DNA from: Metellina segmentata
Lineage: Eukaryota; Arthropoda; Arachnida; Araneae; Tetragnathidae
Length of the DNA: 64,000 nucleotides
Assembly: GCA_947359465.1 (NCBI GenBank)
Contig: OX375878.1
Coordinates: 88,262,377-88,326,376, forward strand
Reading direction: 5' to 3'
Shown here: one piece after another, positions 55,381 to 64,000 of the stretch
Layout of the letters: each line of letters opens with the position of its first letter
How positions within the stretch are numbered: the first letter of the stretch is position 1
The notes under the pieces: generated by a model
The model's database searches: none
Told to the model about the DNA's origin: nothing
The model's input: only the letters and a program-made list of their open reading frames with translations
Position numbers and translations under genes: made by a program

Positions 55381-56315
55381 CACTCAGAAAATTGTTATTA
55401 TAAAATACCAACATCTAATAGCGACGAGTTTATCTCTTTAGATGCAGTTTTCAATATTTTCTGTAATATGAATGCAATTGCTAAAAAGTAAGAGATTTTT
55501 AAACAAATTTAAGCTTGAAAGGTTTGTCCTTTTCCAAATTATATATTTTTTAAGGCTAAGTCCTGAGTGAATCATCCTGTTTAAACAATCCTTCACTCTG
55601 TAGTTCCAGTGAACATTCCAAGCAAACATTACAAATTGACTCCGCAAGCAATCTTATCAAAATCCGATGACACCCTTTCCCGAACATCCATTTGATTTCA
55701 CACCACAAGGTCAAAGACATCGGACGACAACAAATCGCAATCTGCCATTGAAGCTCATCAGAAGCGCGCAGGCCTGTTGCGAAAGACTGTACACGTCGCC
55801 CACGCTGAAACGAATCGAGCTCTGATGAGCGCCGATGCTCTGAACAATTCATCAACGTGCCATGACTAGCCTGTTAAACGCGCATTTACCAGCGCTTAAA
55901 AAACGTATACATAGGTGTCTGATCTTCTTTCAGTGGGACTCTTTTCTTACCCTCTCCTCCGCTGTTAGATTAGTGCTTTGGAGTACATTAACACGTACTA
56001 GGAGAGGACAACGCCCATGAGTGGAAGATGAAGGTGGTTTTGACAAATGGGTGATGGTGTCATTTCTGTTTAGAGCTGCTGGAATGGTATTCGGAGTGGA
56101 TCGATTTGTGATGAAACTCCTATATCGCTTACATGGACAACTGGTATGCATGTCGCAAGAGTGGATTGATAGTTCTGCTGTAATCAAAGGCGTGATGGCA
56201 GTCTATCCCGAACTTCCTACTCAGCTTCGTTGTATGCAAGTTTTTCTACTGCCAAAATGGCCGGATAGTGAAAGTCAAGGCGATGTATACTTATGTTAGC
56301 CTAAAAATTAAAGAC
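55381..56315. other. Unique DNA, balanced composition at 55550-56280
   Basis: A minus frame of 99 codons (55556-55855) and a plus frame of 92 codons (56021-56299) lack recognisable domains. Possible regulatory or ancient repeat sequence; no support for a gene. Confidence 0.35.
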
Positions 56316-56319
56316 GTGT

Positions 56320-56410
56320 TTCACTGATCCTTCAGGATTGATACCGGATTATCGCCGATAGCCCGTTGTATCGCTAGAGTCGGACGTTAAATCAATTAGA
56401 TACCTACATT
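56320..56410 (+). mobile_element. SINE-1 3' fragment
   Basis: GATTGATACCGGATTATCGC, ATAGCCCGTTGTATCGCTAG and CGGACGTTAAATCAATTAGA correspond to the last part of SINE-1. Confidence 0.75.
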
Positions 56411-56975
56411 TAATGTGTCGATTTGTTGAATATATTTAACAATATGACTTAATTTTCTTTGAATCATTTCAATTTCCAATTAACAACGTTCAAATGCAGC
56501 GTGATGTTAAATTATATTTCACTAGGTAGACCTGAGCTCAGTATCTATCCTAAACATTCTTAATTGCTAATATCCATTGAAGGCAAACTGTCGTTGCTGA
56601 CAGTTTATCTTACATAAAATCTATTTACAGTGAATATATAGCATCCCTACTCACATTTGGTACTTGTAAATGAAATAATGTCATTAAAAGAATGTAATAA
56701 ATTTCGTATACTTTTAACTGGTGTGGATTTTTATTTCCAATAAAATGCATCGAAAAGTTCATACTTCAGTCGTATTATCCAAGTCCACACAACGTCCACC
56801 TCACCTGCGCATCATTTCCAGATAGTTTTTTACCTGTAAACCTATTTTCGGGTTGGCTCATATTTTTTTCTACGCTAATTTTTATTTTCAAGATTTTTCG
56901 TCGTCTTCTAGAATCAGAGTGCTGAAGAATTTGATTATAACGGCAAGAGCTCTTCCACCCTTAGAATATGTATTC
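56411..56975. other. Unique AT-rich DNA, nothing recognised
   Basis: No coding frame or repeat landmarks. Confidence 0.45.
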
Positions 56976-56989
56976 AAAATACTCAAAGG

Positions 56990-57279
56990 GCAGTGATAGC
57001 CCAGCTGAAAGAGCAACGGATTCGCAGCTGGAGGGTTTTGGGTTCGAATCCCACCCAAAATCATCGGTTACACTTGTTTACTTTAAATCCGTCGCTCACA
57101 TTAGTGTGGTGTGTTTGAAGAGTGGGGTGCCAGTTTAGGCGTTGTCCTCGTCATCTGACCATGGTTCGAAACTAAAAGGCATTGTCCTCGGATCTTAAAC
57201 TTGGGATTGATCCCAGACCGTCGCCAACAGCACGTTGTGGGGTTCCAGGGCGATGTTAGTAAACAACCTAACCTAACCC
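56990..57279 (+). mobile_element. SINE-1 with clear alternative head and imperfect TSD
   Basis: Flanked by AAAATACTCAAAGG (56976-56989) and AAAGTACTCAAGG (57280-57292). The head CAGTGATAGCCCAGCTGAAA then GAGCAACGGATTCGCAGCTG has a B-box GGTTCGAATCCCACC and clear tRNA-like pairing potential. The body follows (GTGGGGTGCCAGTTTAGGCG, CGTCATCTGACCATGGTTCG). The tail is CCTAACCTAACCC. Confidence 0.9.
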
Positions 57280-57424
57280 AAAGTACTCAAGGTTTAACTT
57301 GAATACATCTATTTTCCTTCTCGTTTGGACCTATACAACTTTTTAGAAACACAATGACCGAAAACTTTGAAAATACTACTTTGACTATACGTTACAGTAT
57401 AAAAAATATTGTCTCAGAACCGAG

Positions 57425-57505
57425 CAGTTTTCGTGATGGAACCTGGGCCGTCACCAATAGCCCATTACGTTGCTCCAGTGCGTCGTAAATTCAACATCCG
57501 ACCTA
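57425..57505 (+). mobile_element. SINE-1 3' fragment
   Basis: ACCTGGGCCGTCACCAATAG, CCCATTACGTTGCTCCAGTG and CGTCGTAAATTCAACA. Confidence 0.75.
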
Positions 57506-58290
57506 CAAAATTTTGAGGCATACCATTTTTGAACCGGACTGTCCAATTAATGTTACCATCGTCTTGTGAAAAATGACTGTAGAGAAACACACCAAAAAAC
57601 CCGTTATCGTTAAACGCTTAAAATCCTGCCGTATTGTTGTGTATACAACATTCAAAAATCCTCTCCCAACGAATCTTTCAAATTTAAAAGGCACCGTGCC
57701 AGAATCGGTTCAAAGAAGCGATTTCATTCACTTTTTCCCCCAAATTAACCCCACCAAAGAGCTGACCCTCTCTTTAATTTAAATAGCACTCTGCCCCTCA
57801 CAAAGGAGAATCGAGGTGACGCCGTAAATGAGGTCCTCCGACCGAGTCGCCCGAAATTACAGCCCGCCAACTCGGAGAGATGCTCCCCTTTCACCAAGAG
57901 AGCATATCCTTGGCCTGACCTCTTCTCTTGAAAGAGATCTCCAACAAAACTTCGTATTACAGTATGTAATCACTGCGAGAGGTGATAAGCCCATTATCTA
58001 TTGTGTGACTGTTTAGCACTTCCATTTCTGCGTGGCCACATAATGCGACTCGCACCAGGTGGAGTGGTGAAAATTGCCTTTCCAGAAAATGACTGCATGT
58101 CAAAAAATTTCAATGAAAGCGCCTTGATGGAAGGTTCGCTCTTCCCTTCGTCATGGGCAAGAGCGACTTGGGTCTCTCCAGTTATTTGTTTGCAAGCTTT
58201 TGGGGCTTTGGAGAAGGTCTTCACTTCTTGGCTTTCCCCCGGTGTGCGTGCGTCTCTTGAATCTTTTATTAAATAGCTACCTCCGACGGA
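57506..58290. other. Unique DNA with GC-balanced island at 57790-58290
   Basis: The island is complex and non-repetitive. A minus frame of 130 codons (57994-58386) and plus frames of 62 and 91 codons overlap it with no recognisable domain. Candidate conserved noncoding DNA. Confidence 0.3.
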
Positions 58291-58293
58291 TTC

Positions 58294-58810
58294 CAGTCCA
58301 TTATGATCCTCTGAAGGAGGGATCGTGCGGTATGGAATTACAGAATTGCATAATGTGGCCACTTTAGATGATAACAAAATATTCAAAAGCTCCGAGATGC
58401 CTAAGGATGAATACCGACAAATTCAAGGGAAATTATTTGGAGTGGTGTGGACGTTGGAGACTAGGTGACAGCTCAGATATGACCTCTTCATCTGACCGTG
58501 CTTCGAAGTTACGTTTAGTTGTCACCGATTTTATGATCCTCTGAAGTTAATGTAAGAAGTGAATCGTGCAGTTCGGAATTACAGAATTGCATAATGTGAC
58601 CACTTTAGATGATAACAAAATATTCAAAAGCTCCGAGATGCCTAATGATGGATACCGACAAATCCAAGTGAAATTAGTTGGAGTGGTGTGGACGTTGGAG
58701 ACTAGGGTGCCAGCACAGGTGTGACCTCGTCATCTGACCGTGGTTAGAAGTTACGTTTAGTTGTAACCTATTTTATGATCCTCTGAAGGAAGGGTTCGGA
58801 ATTACAGAAT
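58294..58810. repeat. Tandem duplication, about 230-242 bp unit, containing a SINE-1 piece
   Basis: TATGATCCTCTGAAG starts near 58302, 58532 and 58774. Two full copies hold GGAATTACAGAATTGCATAA, ACTTTAGATGATAACAAAAT, GGTGTGGACGTTGGAGACTA and a SINE-1 segment (CATCTGACCGTGGTTAGAAG). The SINE segment is the same in both, so it predates the duplication. Confidence 0.88.
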
Positions 58811-59393
58811 TACATAATCAGACATGTTTCCTAAACTTTAAACTCGATTTCTGAAGAACTGTGTTTTTGCAATAGGATGCTTTGTTTAAAACATGGTAAC
58901 TCCACAATTAATTCATCTATTATAATTATTTTTGCATAATTTATGATCGATATAATACAGTGGATGGTTTGAGTCTCAATCAGAATATTCAGTCAAGAAA
59001 TTTATTTTTAATTGATTTTTAAATGTTGAAATTCCTGAAAAAGTGTAATTTTTACGCTTTCTTGATTAAAAAATTGCAAAAAGAAAACTATTTATTCTAG
59101 AAACTTGATGGAGGCTCAAAACATGAAGAATAATGTGAGGAATAATTTCCAACAGGAATCGTCTTTCTGAACAAATTAGAATTTGCGACATCGCGTAACA
59201 AAAAACATGCTAATTATCTATTATATCTTAATTAAACAATTAATTATTTGCACAATCTGATTTTTTCTCCCAGAAATGATTTTGGAATACACCAATTAGT
59301 TATGGAAAAAAAAGAGGGTAGTTAAAATCAAAATTTAAAAAAAATAAAAAAATTCTAGTATATACGTACACTTTAAGACGAATAATTAAACGA
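58811..59393. other. Unique AT-rich DNA, nothing recognised
   Basis: No coding frame, element end or repeat landmark. Confidence 0.45.
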
Positions 59394-59395
59394 CC

Positions 59396-59640
59396 TATCG
59401 TTCCAGTGGTCAGGGTACTGACTTTTGAATCGAAATATTCCTTCTACGAATTCAAGATAAGGCATGGATGTTTGTCATCAGAAATGAACGTGTAGTGTTC
59501 CCATAAACGGATTGTACCTAGAATGAATGGTAAGAATGTGATGCGAAACGTGACCTCCTCTTTCGTGGCTCATCATGGCAACGAAAAGGGGTTCACAAAT
59601 CCCCCCCTTGTTGTGTTTCTTGAAGAAAATTCTTAATCAA
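59396..59640 (+). mobile_element. Very diverged SINE-1 relative
   Basis: TTCCAGTGGTCAGGGTACTG then AATATTCCTTCTACGAATTC and GGCATGGATGTTTGTCATCA follow the order of the SINE-1 head and start. The 3' part is closer to the variant tail of the chimeric copy at 43570-43835 (CGTGGCTCATCATGGCAACG), suggesting an old sister lineage. Confidence 0.55.
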
Positions 59641-60120
59641 TGGGTCGGGTATTAGAAAAATAAAAACTAATTCATATATTAAGCTAAAACTAATAAAATA
59701 ATAATTATAAATTAAAGCTGAACCTAATACCTATAATAAAATAACACTAATAAATAAGTTAAAACTTTATAGCTAGCTCATCATTCACCCATTTTAAATA
59801 ACAGTAACACATCGCAACATTTAGAGAAGTGTTACACAATTGAAAAAAGTAAGTTTCACAGAAACGAAAAATTAAGAATGAAAATAGTGTAGGTATTTAA
59901 AAATTTATAGCAAACTTTGTGATTTCGTTTTCTTGTTTTAACTGAATCAATCATTTGCTAATTGAAGAAATAAAATCGTTATTTGAGCTGTCGCATTCCC
60001 TGAGAAGATGAGGTAGATCTTGGTCAGTTTAGTTGCTACTTTTAGGTGTATGTTTTATTAAAGAAGCTAAAGTCACATAAACAATTGTATATTTACTAAA
60101 GATTCACATCTAAGAAAAGA
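59641..60120. other. Unique AT-rich DNA, nothing recognised
   Basis: No coding frame or repeat landmark. Confidence 0.45.
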
Positions 60121-60137
60121 AACAGTAATGAAATAGT

Positions 60138-60328
60138 AATTGGTAATTGGTAATTTTTTAGTTAACGTCGTACTAGAGCAACACAACGGGCTATTGACGA
60201 CGGTCCGGGATCAGTCCCTGAAGGGAAAGATCCGAGGACAACACCTCGTAATTTTGAACCACGGTCAGATGACGAAGCAACACCTGAGCTGGCACCCCAC
60301 TCTCCAAACTTCCACGCCAACCCAACGT
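60138..60328 (-). mobile_element. SINE-1, 5' truncated, 14-bp TSD
   Basis: The TSD AGTAATGAAATAGT lies at 60124-60137 and 60329-60342. On the minus strand it starts ACGTTGGGTTGGCGTGGAAG and runs to the tail (TTACCAATTACCAATTA). About 140 bases of head and body are missing, yet the TSD is exact, so truncation happened during insertion as in LINE-driven retrotransposition. The body is nearly identical to full copies, so it is young. Confidence 0.93.
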
Positions 60329-60533
60329 AGTAATGAAATAGTCCGAAGTCATTTTTGATTTTATGTCTATAGATATTATTCACTTTAAAGAATATTCTAT
60401 TTGATTAATAAGGCATTCCAAATTTAGCAAATCAACTTATCTAAGGTCTGAATTTATAAACAGTATTAGAGTAATTATTTAGTTTTGTTGAAAATAATAT
60501 TTTGCTAGATGCATAGCATTTACTTTTGCAATA

Positions 60534-60580
60534 AATAATTATTTATTAGTGCAAATGTTATGCACTAATAAATAATTATT
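60534..60580. repeat. Perfect 20-bp inverted repeat with 7-base loop
   Basis: AATAATTATTTATTAGTGCA (60534-60553) is followed after AATGTTA by its exact reverse complement (60561-60580). It could form a cruciform or an RNA hairpin. No flanking evidence for a gene or element. Confidence 0.9.
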
Positions 60581-60702
60581 ATAAAAAAAGATTAAAATAA
60601 ATATAAAAAAAGTGTAATGTGTTGATTTTCCAGCACTGTTGTTTATGACCTAGACATTAGGACGTTTACTTCCGTAAAGAATCCTTCTAAGAGTTATTGT
60701 AT

Positions 60703-61093
60703 GTTGTTGTTGTCGTGCGGGCCATATATGGCCCAATTGGGGGTGCCATTGCCCCGGAAGGTTGGACTTCTTCATGCATGACACATCCGTTTTACAGGAA
60801 GGTCCCTTTCATACATTCATTCACTCACACATATCGTAATTTATATCCCAATCAGAGGCCGATAGCCCCCTGATCAGGTACCCCCAGTGGTATTGATTTG
60901 GTATGAGAACATGGAGGACTTTGTGACCACGACCTATTTAACGTGTCCCAGGCCACCCTTAGCGAACACGGCGGTCTTTAGCCAGGCCCAAGCGCAATCT
61001 CGCAACCATCAGAATTGCAGGTTCCGCTGAGTACAGAACCCACAACCCTTCCGATGCGAGCCCGACGCTCTACTGACTGAGCTACCGCGGCTC
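60703..61093 (-). mobile_element. SINE-2, full length, 12-bp TSD
   Basis: The TSD GAGTTATTGTAT lies at 60691-60702 and 61094-61105. On the minus strand it starts GAGCCGCGGTAGCTCAGTCA, has the A-box region TAGCTCAGTCAGTAGAGCG, then GGGTTGTGGGTTCTGTACTC. The body includes GGGGGTACCTGATCAGGGGG and AAACGGATGTGTCATGCATG, followed by GGGCCATATATGGCCCGCAC and an (AAC)n tail. The exact TSD suggests a fairly recent insertion. Confidence 0.95.
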
Positions 61094-61299
61094 GAGTTAT
61101 TGTATAGCAAAACTAATTGAAATTTCAGTATCGAGTAGAACCAAGCTGTCAGCAACTTCTTAATTACCTTTTTGGGACAATTTCTGAGTATTCAATGCGA
61201 TTGTTTTAGAAAAATAATTATCGTTTCATAGATTAAAAGAGAATATCTTTTGGTGGGCTGCGGTAACGGAAAGACTAGTAGTGGGATAGCGGTGGAAAA

Positions 61300-61595
61300 G
61301 AATAGTAGATTATGAGAACCATAGGGTTGTGAGTTCTAATCCAACCAAAGATCGTAGTGTACAAAAGAACCTGGTTCACTAATAATCTGCCGTGGCCTCA
61401 AATGTTCTCATTTTAGTGTGATGTGGAAGTTTGGAGAGTGAAGTTCCATCTCAGGTTTTGCCTTGTCATCTGCCGTGGTTTAAAATTACGTGGTGTCGTC
61501 CTCTGATCTATCCCTTTGGGATTGATCCTGGACTATCACCAATAGCCCATTGTGTTGCTCCGGAGAGACGTTAATTAAAAATACCTACTTTACTT
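61300..61595 (+). mobile_element. SINE-1 copy, alternative head, diverged
   Basis: ATAGGGTTGTGAGTTCTAAT, CCAACCAAAGATCGTAGTGT, GAAGTTCCATCTCAGGTTTT, GGGATTGATCCTGGACTATC and AGACGTTAATTAAAAATACC keep SINE-1 order. Confidence 0.85.
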
Positions 61596-61599
61596 TTTG

Positions 61600-61765
61600 C
61601 CATACCAGATCAGGTGTTGACCTCATCATCTGACCGCGGTTCGAAATTCCAAGGAGTTATCCTTGGATCTTTTCCTACGACATTGATCCCGAATCGTTGC
61701 CAATAACCCTCAATCTCGTTGCCGATGTGTTACTCCAGTTCGACGTTACATCAACTAACTAACTT
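61600..61765 (+). mobile_element. SINE-1 body fragment in tandem with previous copy
   Basis: CCAGATCAGGTGTTGACCTC, ATCTGACCGCGGTTCGAAAT, GATCCCGAATCGTTGCCAAT and CGACGTTACATCAACTAACT. An internal insertion (CAATCTCGTTGCCGA) interrupts the end. Confidence 0.8.
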
Positions 61766-62435
61766 TTGGCATATCACACAAAATAGTTTCTTTAAATATC
61801 AATATCGACGTATCCGGCTCCAGATGAATAGAGGCGGAGCTGTTCTCGGAAAATATCTGAATCCATCACTATATCTTCTGTAAGATCAAGGGAAAACAAA
61901 TATATATTATCAGCTGCTTAGGAAAAGCTTAAATAAATTAACGAGTTAACCAGACTTCCAGCTTTATGTCTTGAACTTTGTTACACACCCTAATATCAGG
62001 ACTTGTGACAGACAAATACACACATTACACGCATCTTTCATTTGCATGACAGATCTAAACTCCAAGCTAAATTATGCAATGTTTTCTTTGTGTGTCTCCA
62101 TTTTGTGTGCTGTATATTTTAACACCTTCAAAGCAATCAAAGTGTTTTTAAATGAGTTGTAAATAGCTTTTAATCCAATCAACATTTCATCACATTCACT
62201 TGATCTTTACATATATTCCTAGCGCATTTTTTGTTACATTCATTGTTGGCCATCGCTTTCCTGTCAGTTCCTTTTCCTTGACGTGACGTATATAATTTGG
62301 AAAAGTAAAATGACATAATGGATTCGGAATTGCGTTCCGGAATTGGTTCGGTCTTCAATTTTAAATTCCATTTAGAAAGCGATCGATTATCATTATTGAT
62401 CACTTCATAGACTTAACCCATCAGGAGTAGACTGA
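61766..62435. other. Unique AT-rich DNA, nothing recognised
   Basis: Frames of 63 and 74 codons lack recognisable domains. No repeats. Confidence 0.4.
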
Positions 62436-62439
62436 ACAA

Positions 62440-63430
62440 GAGAAAGAATTAAAAGGGGGGAGGCTTGCGAACTTGTTAATTAGCATCGTTATAAAGTTAT
62501 TCACGCGAGAAAAAAAATAGCACCGGAGTTTTATAAACTTAAAGGGAAGCCGCGAGCATTAACTCGTGTGTTTGCCCCGATTGGGTATAAGACCAATTTC
62601 ACGGATTCTCCCCTGGTTGTAAACGCTGGTAGAAAGATGTCTTCCCGGCCGTCATACAGCATGACCGATGATGACTGATCTCCGAATTACGGCCATAAAA
62701 GCAACAACGGAAAAAAATATATCATGTTATAGTTTTTCACTTCTATTATAAACTAACCTCACGTTGCTCTTCTTTGATCAAGATAACATCCCACATAATA
62801 TGCTACAAAAAGCCTCTCCGATTCAATAGCAGTCCACCTATTGTGTTCCAATTTGCCCGTAAAATTATTTAACGGCTTCAAAACCTCGAGCCGCCCATGG
62901 GTAGTTTGGGGAGATTGTGTACACATAATTGTTTGCCTTTTAATTTTTATCCCGGGTAATCACCTCTTGACATTTTAAGTAGAATGGGTCGCTGTGTCTG
63001 GCTTCACCTCTTTTATTGTGGTCTCATCCCTCACAGACTGCGCACACCTTTATTCATTTTCCATATCACTTTATTTGGCTGCATCTGAATATGACGGAAT
63101 ACCGGGTGATCGATGGGTTTTTAATTCGCCGTGGGTTAACTCCTTTTGAAGGATGACCAGACAAATAAAACACATTTCGCACGTTGGGGCGTGTTAGGGA
63201 TCTGTTAATTTATGCCGCGGTGGAACGTTTGAGTCTCTTTTGGAACGAGCGTTTGGAGTCTCTGATATGTACTCCCTCTGATTTATCATAATTTTTTGTC
63301 ATTATCAATGGGATTGACAAGTCGGGGAGTCAAAGAATACATTCACCTGTGACATCAATTCTCGGGATAAGCAAATTAACCAAGGAGTCAATGACAGGGG
63401 AATGGATACCTGGAAAATAGACGCATTTCT
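62440..63430. other. Long GC-balanced unique island, candidate regulatory DNA
   Basis: Almost 1 kb of complex sequence without repeats or long frames. It contains strings of the type bound by developmental factors: GTTAATTAGCATCG, CGGCCATAAAAGC, CTGATTTATCAT, CACCTGTGACA and AATGACAGG. Such clustering is common in enhancers but also occurs by chance. No promoter or transcript evidence is visible. Confidence 0.35.
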
Positions 63431-63432
63431 AT

Positions 63433-64000
63433 TAGGGATGCGACATCGATGCCGATGTTTTCAAAACATCGATGTTTTTTAAAAAACATCGATGTATTTG
63501 GGTAGGTGTTTTTTTTAACATCGATGTTTATACTTGTCGATGTTTTATTTTTAAATGAAAAAAGTACCGTTATAAAAATTTTAAAAATAACCTAGTACCA
63601 TAATTTTCATAATTAGCAAATTGAACATGAACATACTTTTAGACCTAAGTGACCAAGGGTGAAGGGTCTGAAAAGTAGGGATACGACATCGATGTCTTCA
63701 AAACATTGATGTTTTTATAAAAACATCGATGTATTGGAGCCGATGTCGCATCACTAGTTGCTAAACCAGTTATAAGAAATGGGAAAAAAAGTTTAAATGC
63801 ACTGAATTTTAAAAATATCGATAGTTTGGGGGCGATGCATTATCAATATCGTTGTTTTGCAGTCGATGTTGCATCCTTCGTTGCTAAACCAGTTTTAAGA
63901 AATGGGGAAAAAAATTTAAGTACACTGAATTTTAAAAACATCGATGTTTTTGGAACGATGTATTATCAACATCGATGTTTTAATTTTGAACATCGATGTT
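63433..64000. mobile_element. hAT-type MITE, ATCGATGT-rich, cut by window end
   Basis: Begins TAGGGATGCGACATCGATGC and follows the 25148-25803 copy in the same orientation, including TACTTGTCGATGTTTTATTT, ACATACTTTTAGACC, the inner terminus-like TAGGGATACGACATCGATGT and both interior units. By comparison about 90 more bases should lie beyond the window. It also has the uninterrupted version of the Helitron insertion site. Confidence 0.92.

Overview
This window looks like intergenic or intronic DNA from a large, AT-rich, repeat-dense animal genome. Tc1, mariner, hAT, piggyBac-type and Helitron elements, tRNA-derived SINEs and a Jockey-like LINE fragment sit side by side, with microsatellites and no operons or bacterial-type genes. 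An arthropod, perhaps a chelicerate, fits best, but no conserved gene proves it. There is no intact host protein-coding gene, no tRNA or rRNA gene and no CRISPR. The only candidate host coding piece is one 99-bp exon-like segment (39297-39395) resembling Sec31.

Names used here. SINE-1 is the commonest dispersed repeat: a tRNA-like head joined to a body with the landmarks GGTGCCAGCTCAGGTGTTGC, GATCCCGGACCGTC and AGCCCGTTGTGTTGCTC, ending in a short ATTACC- or CTTAC-type tail. SINE-2 is a second tRNA-derived family with a (GTT/AAC)n tail. R3 is a dispersed repeat with the core TGGCGCAAGGGCCAT. Several copies are bounded by target-site duplications (TSDs) found by eye.

Layout. 1-8.5 kb: a Tc1 remnant, a higher-order satellite with 268-bp periodicity, a TTA-rich tract, minisatellites, a LINE endonuclease fragment and a TTAA-flanked MITE whose interior is an amplified copy of its own ends. 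8.5-13.6 kb: R3 and an R3-associated tandem array, then AT-rich DNA with a Helitron-like 5' end. 13.6-26.5 kb: the densest mobile block, with SINE-1 clusters, two Helitron copies in opposite orientation, and hAT-type MITEs packed with ATCGATGT palindromes, one of them carrying a Helitron. 26.5-33 kb: tandem duplications and arrays plus a GC-balanced unique island. 34-46.5 kb: SINE-1 copies, a 905-bp TTAA-flanked element, the Sec31-like exon and a dead DD41D mariner with intact termini. 46.5-48.6 kb: a three-level nest (SINE-1, hAT, SINE-2), each level with its own TSD. 48.6-64 kb: unique islands, a small hAT element, several tandem arrays, more SINEs, and a final hAT-MITE cut by the window end.

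The elements do not form a pathway. The story is one of insertion history: nested insertions give a relative chronology, and paralogous MITE copies supply an empty site for a Helitron. GC-balanced, repeat-free islands (about 1.2-1.7, 8.1-8.4, 18.6-18.9, 27.2-27.7, 31.2-31.5, 48.7-49.5, 57.8-58.3 and 62.4-63.4 kb) are the best candidates for host-selected, probably regulatory DNA; that is inference only.
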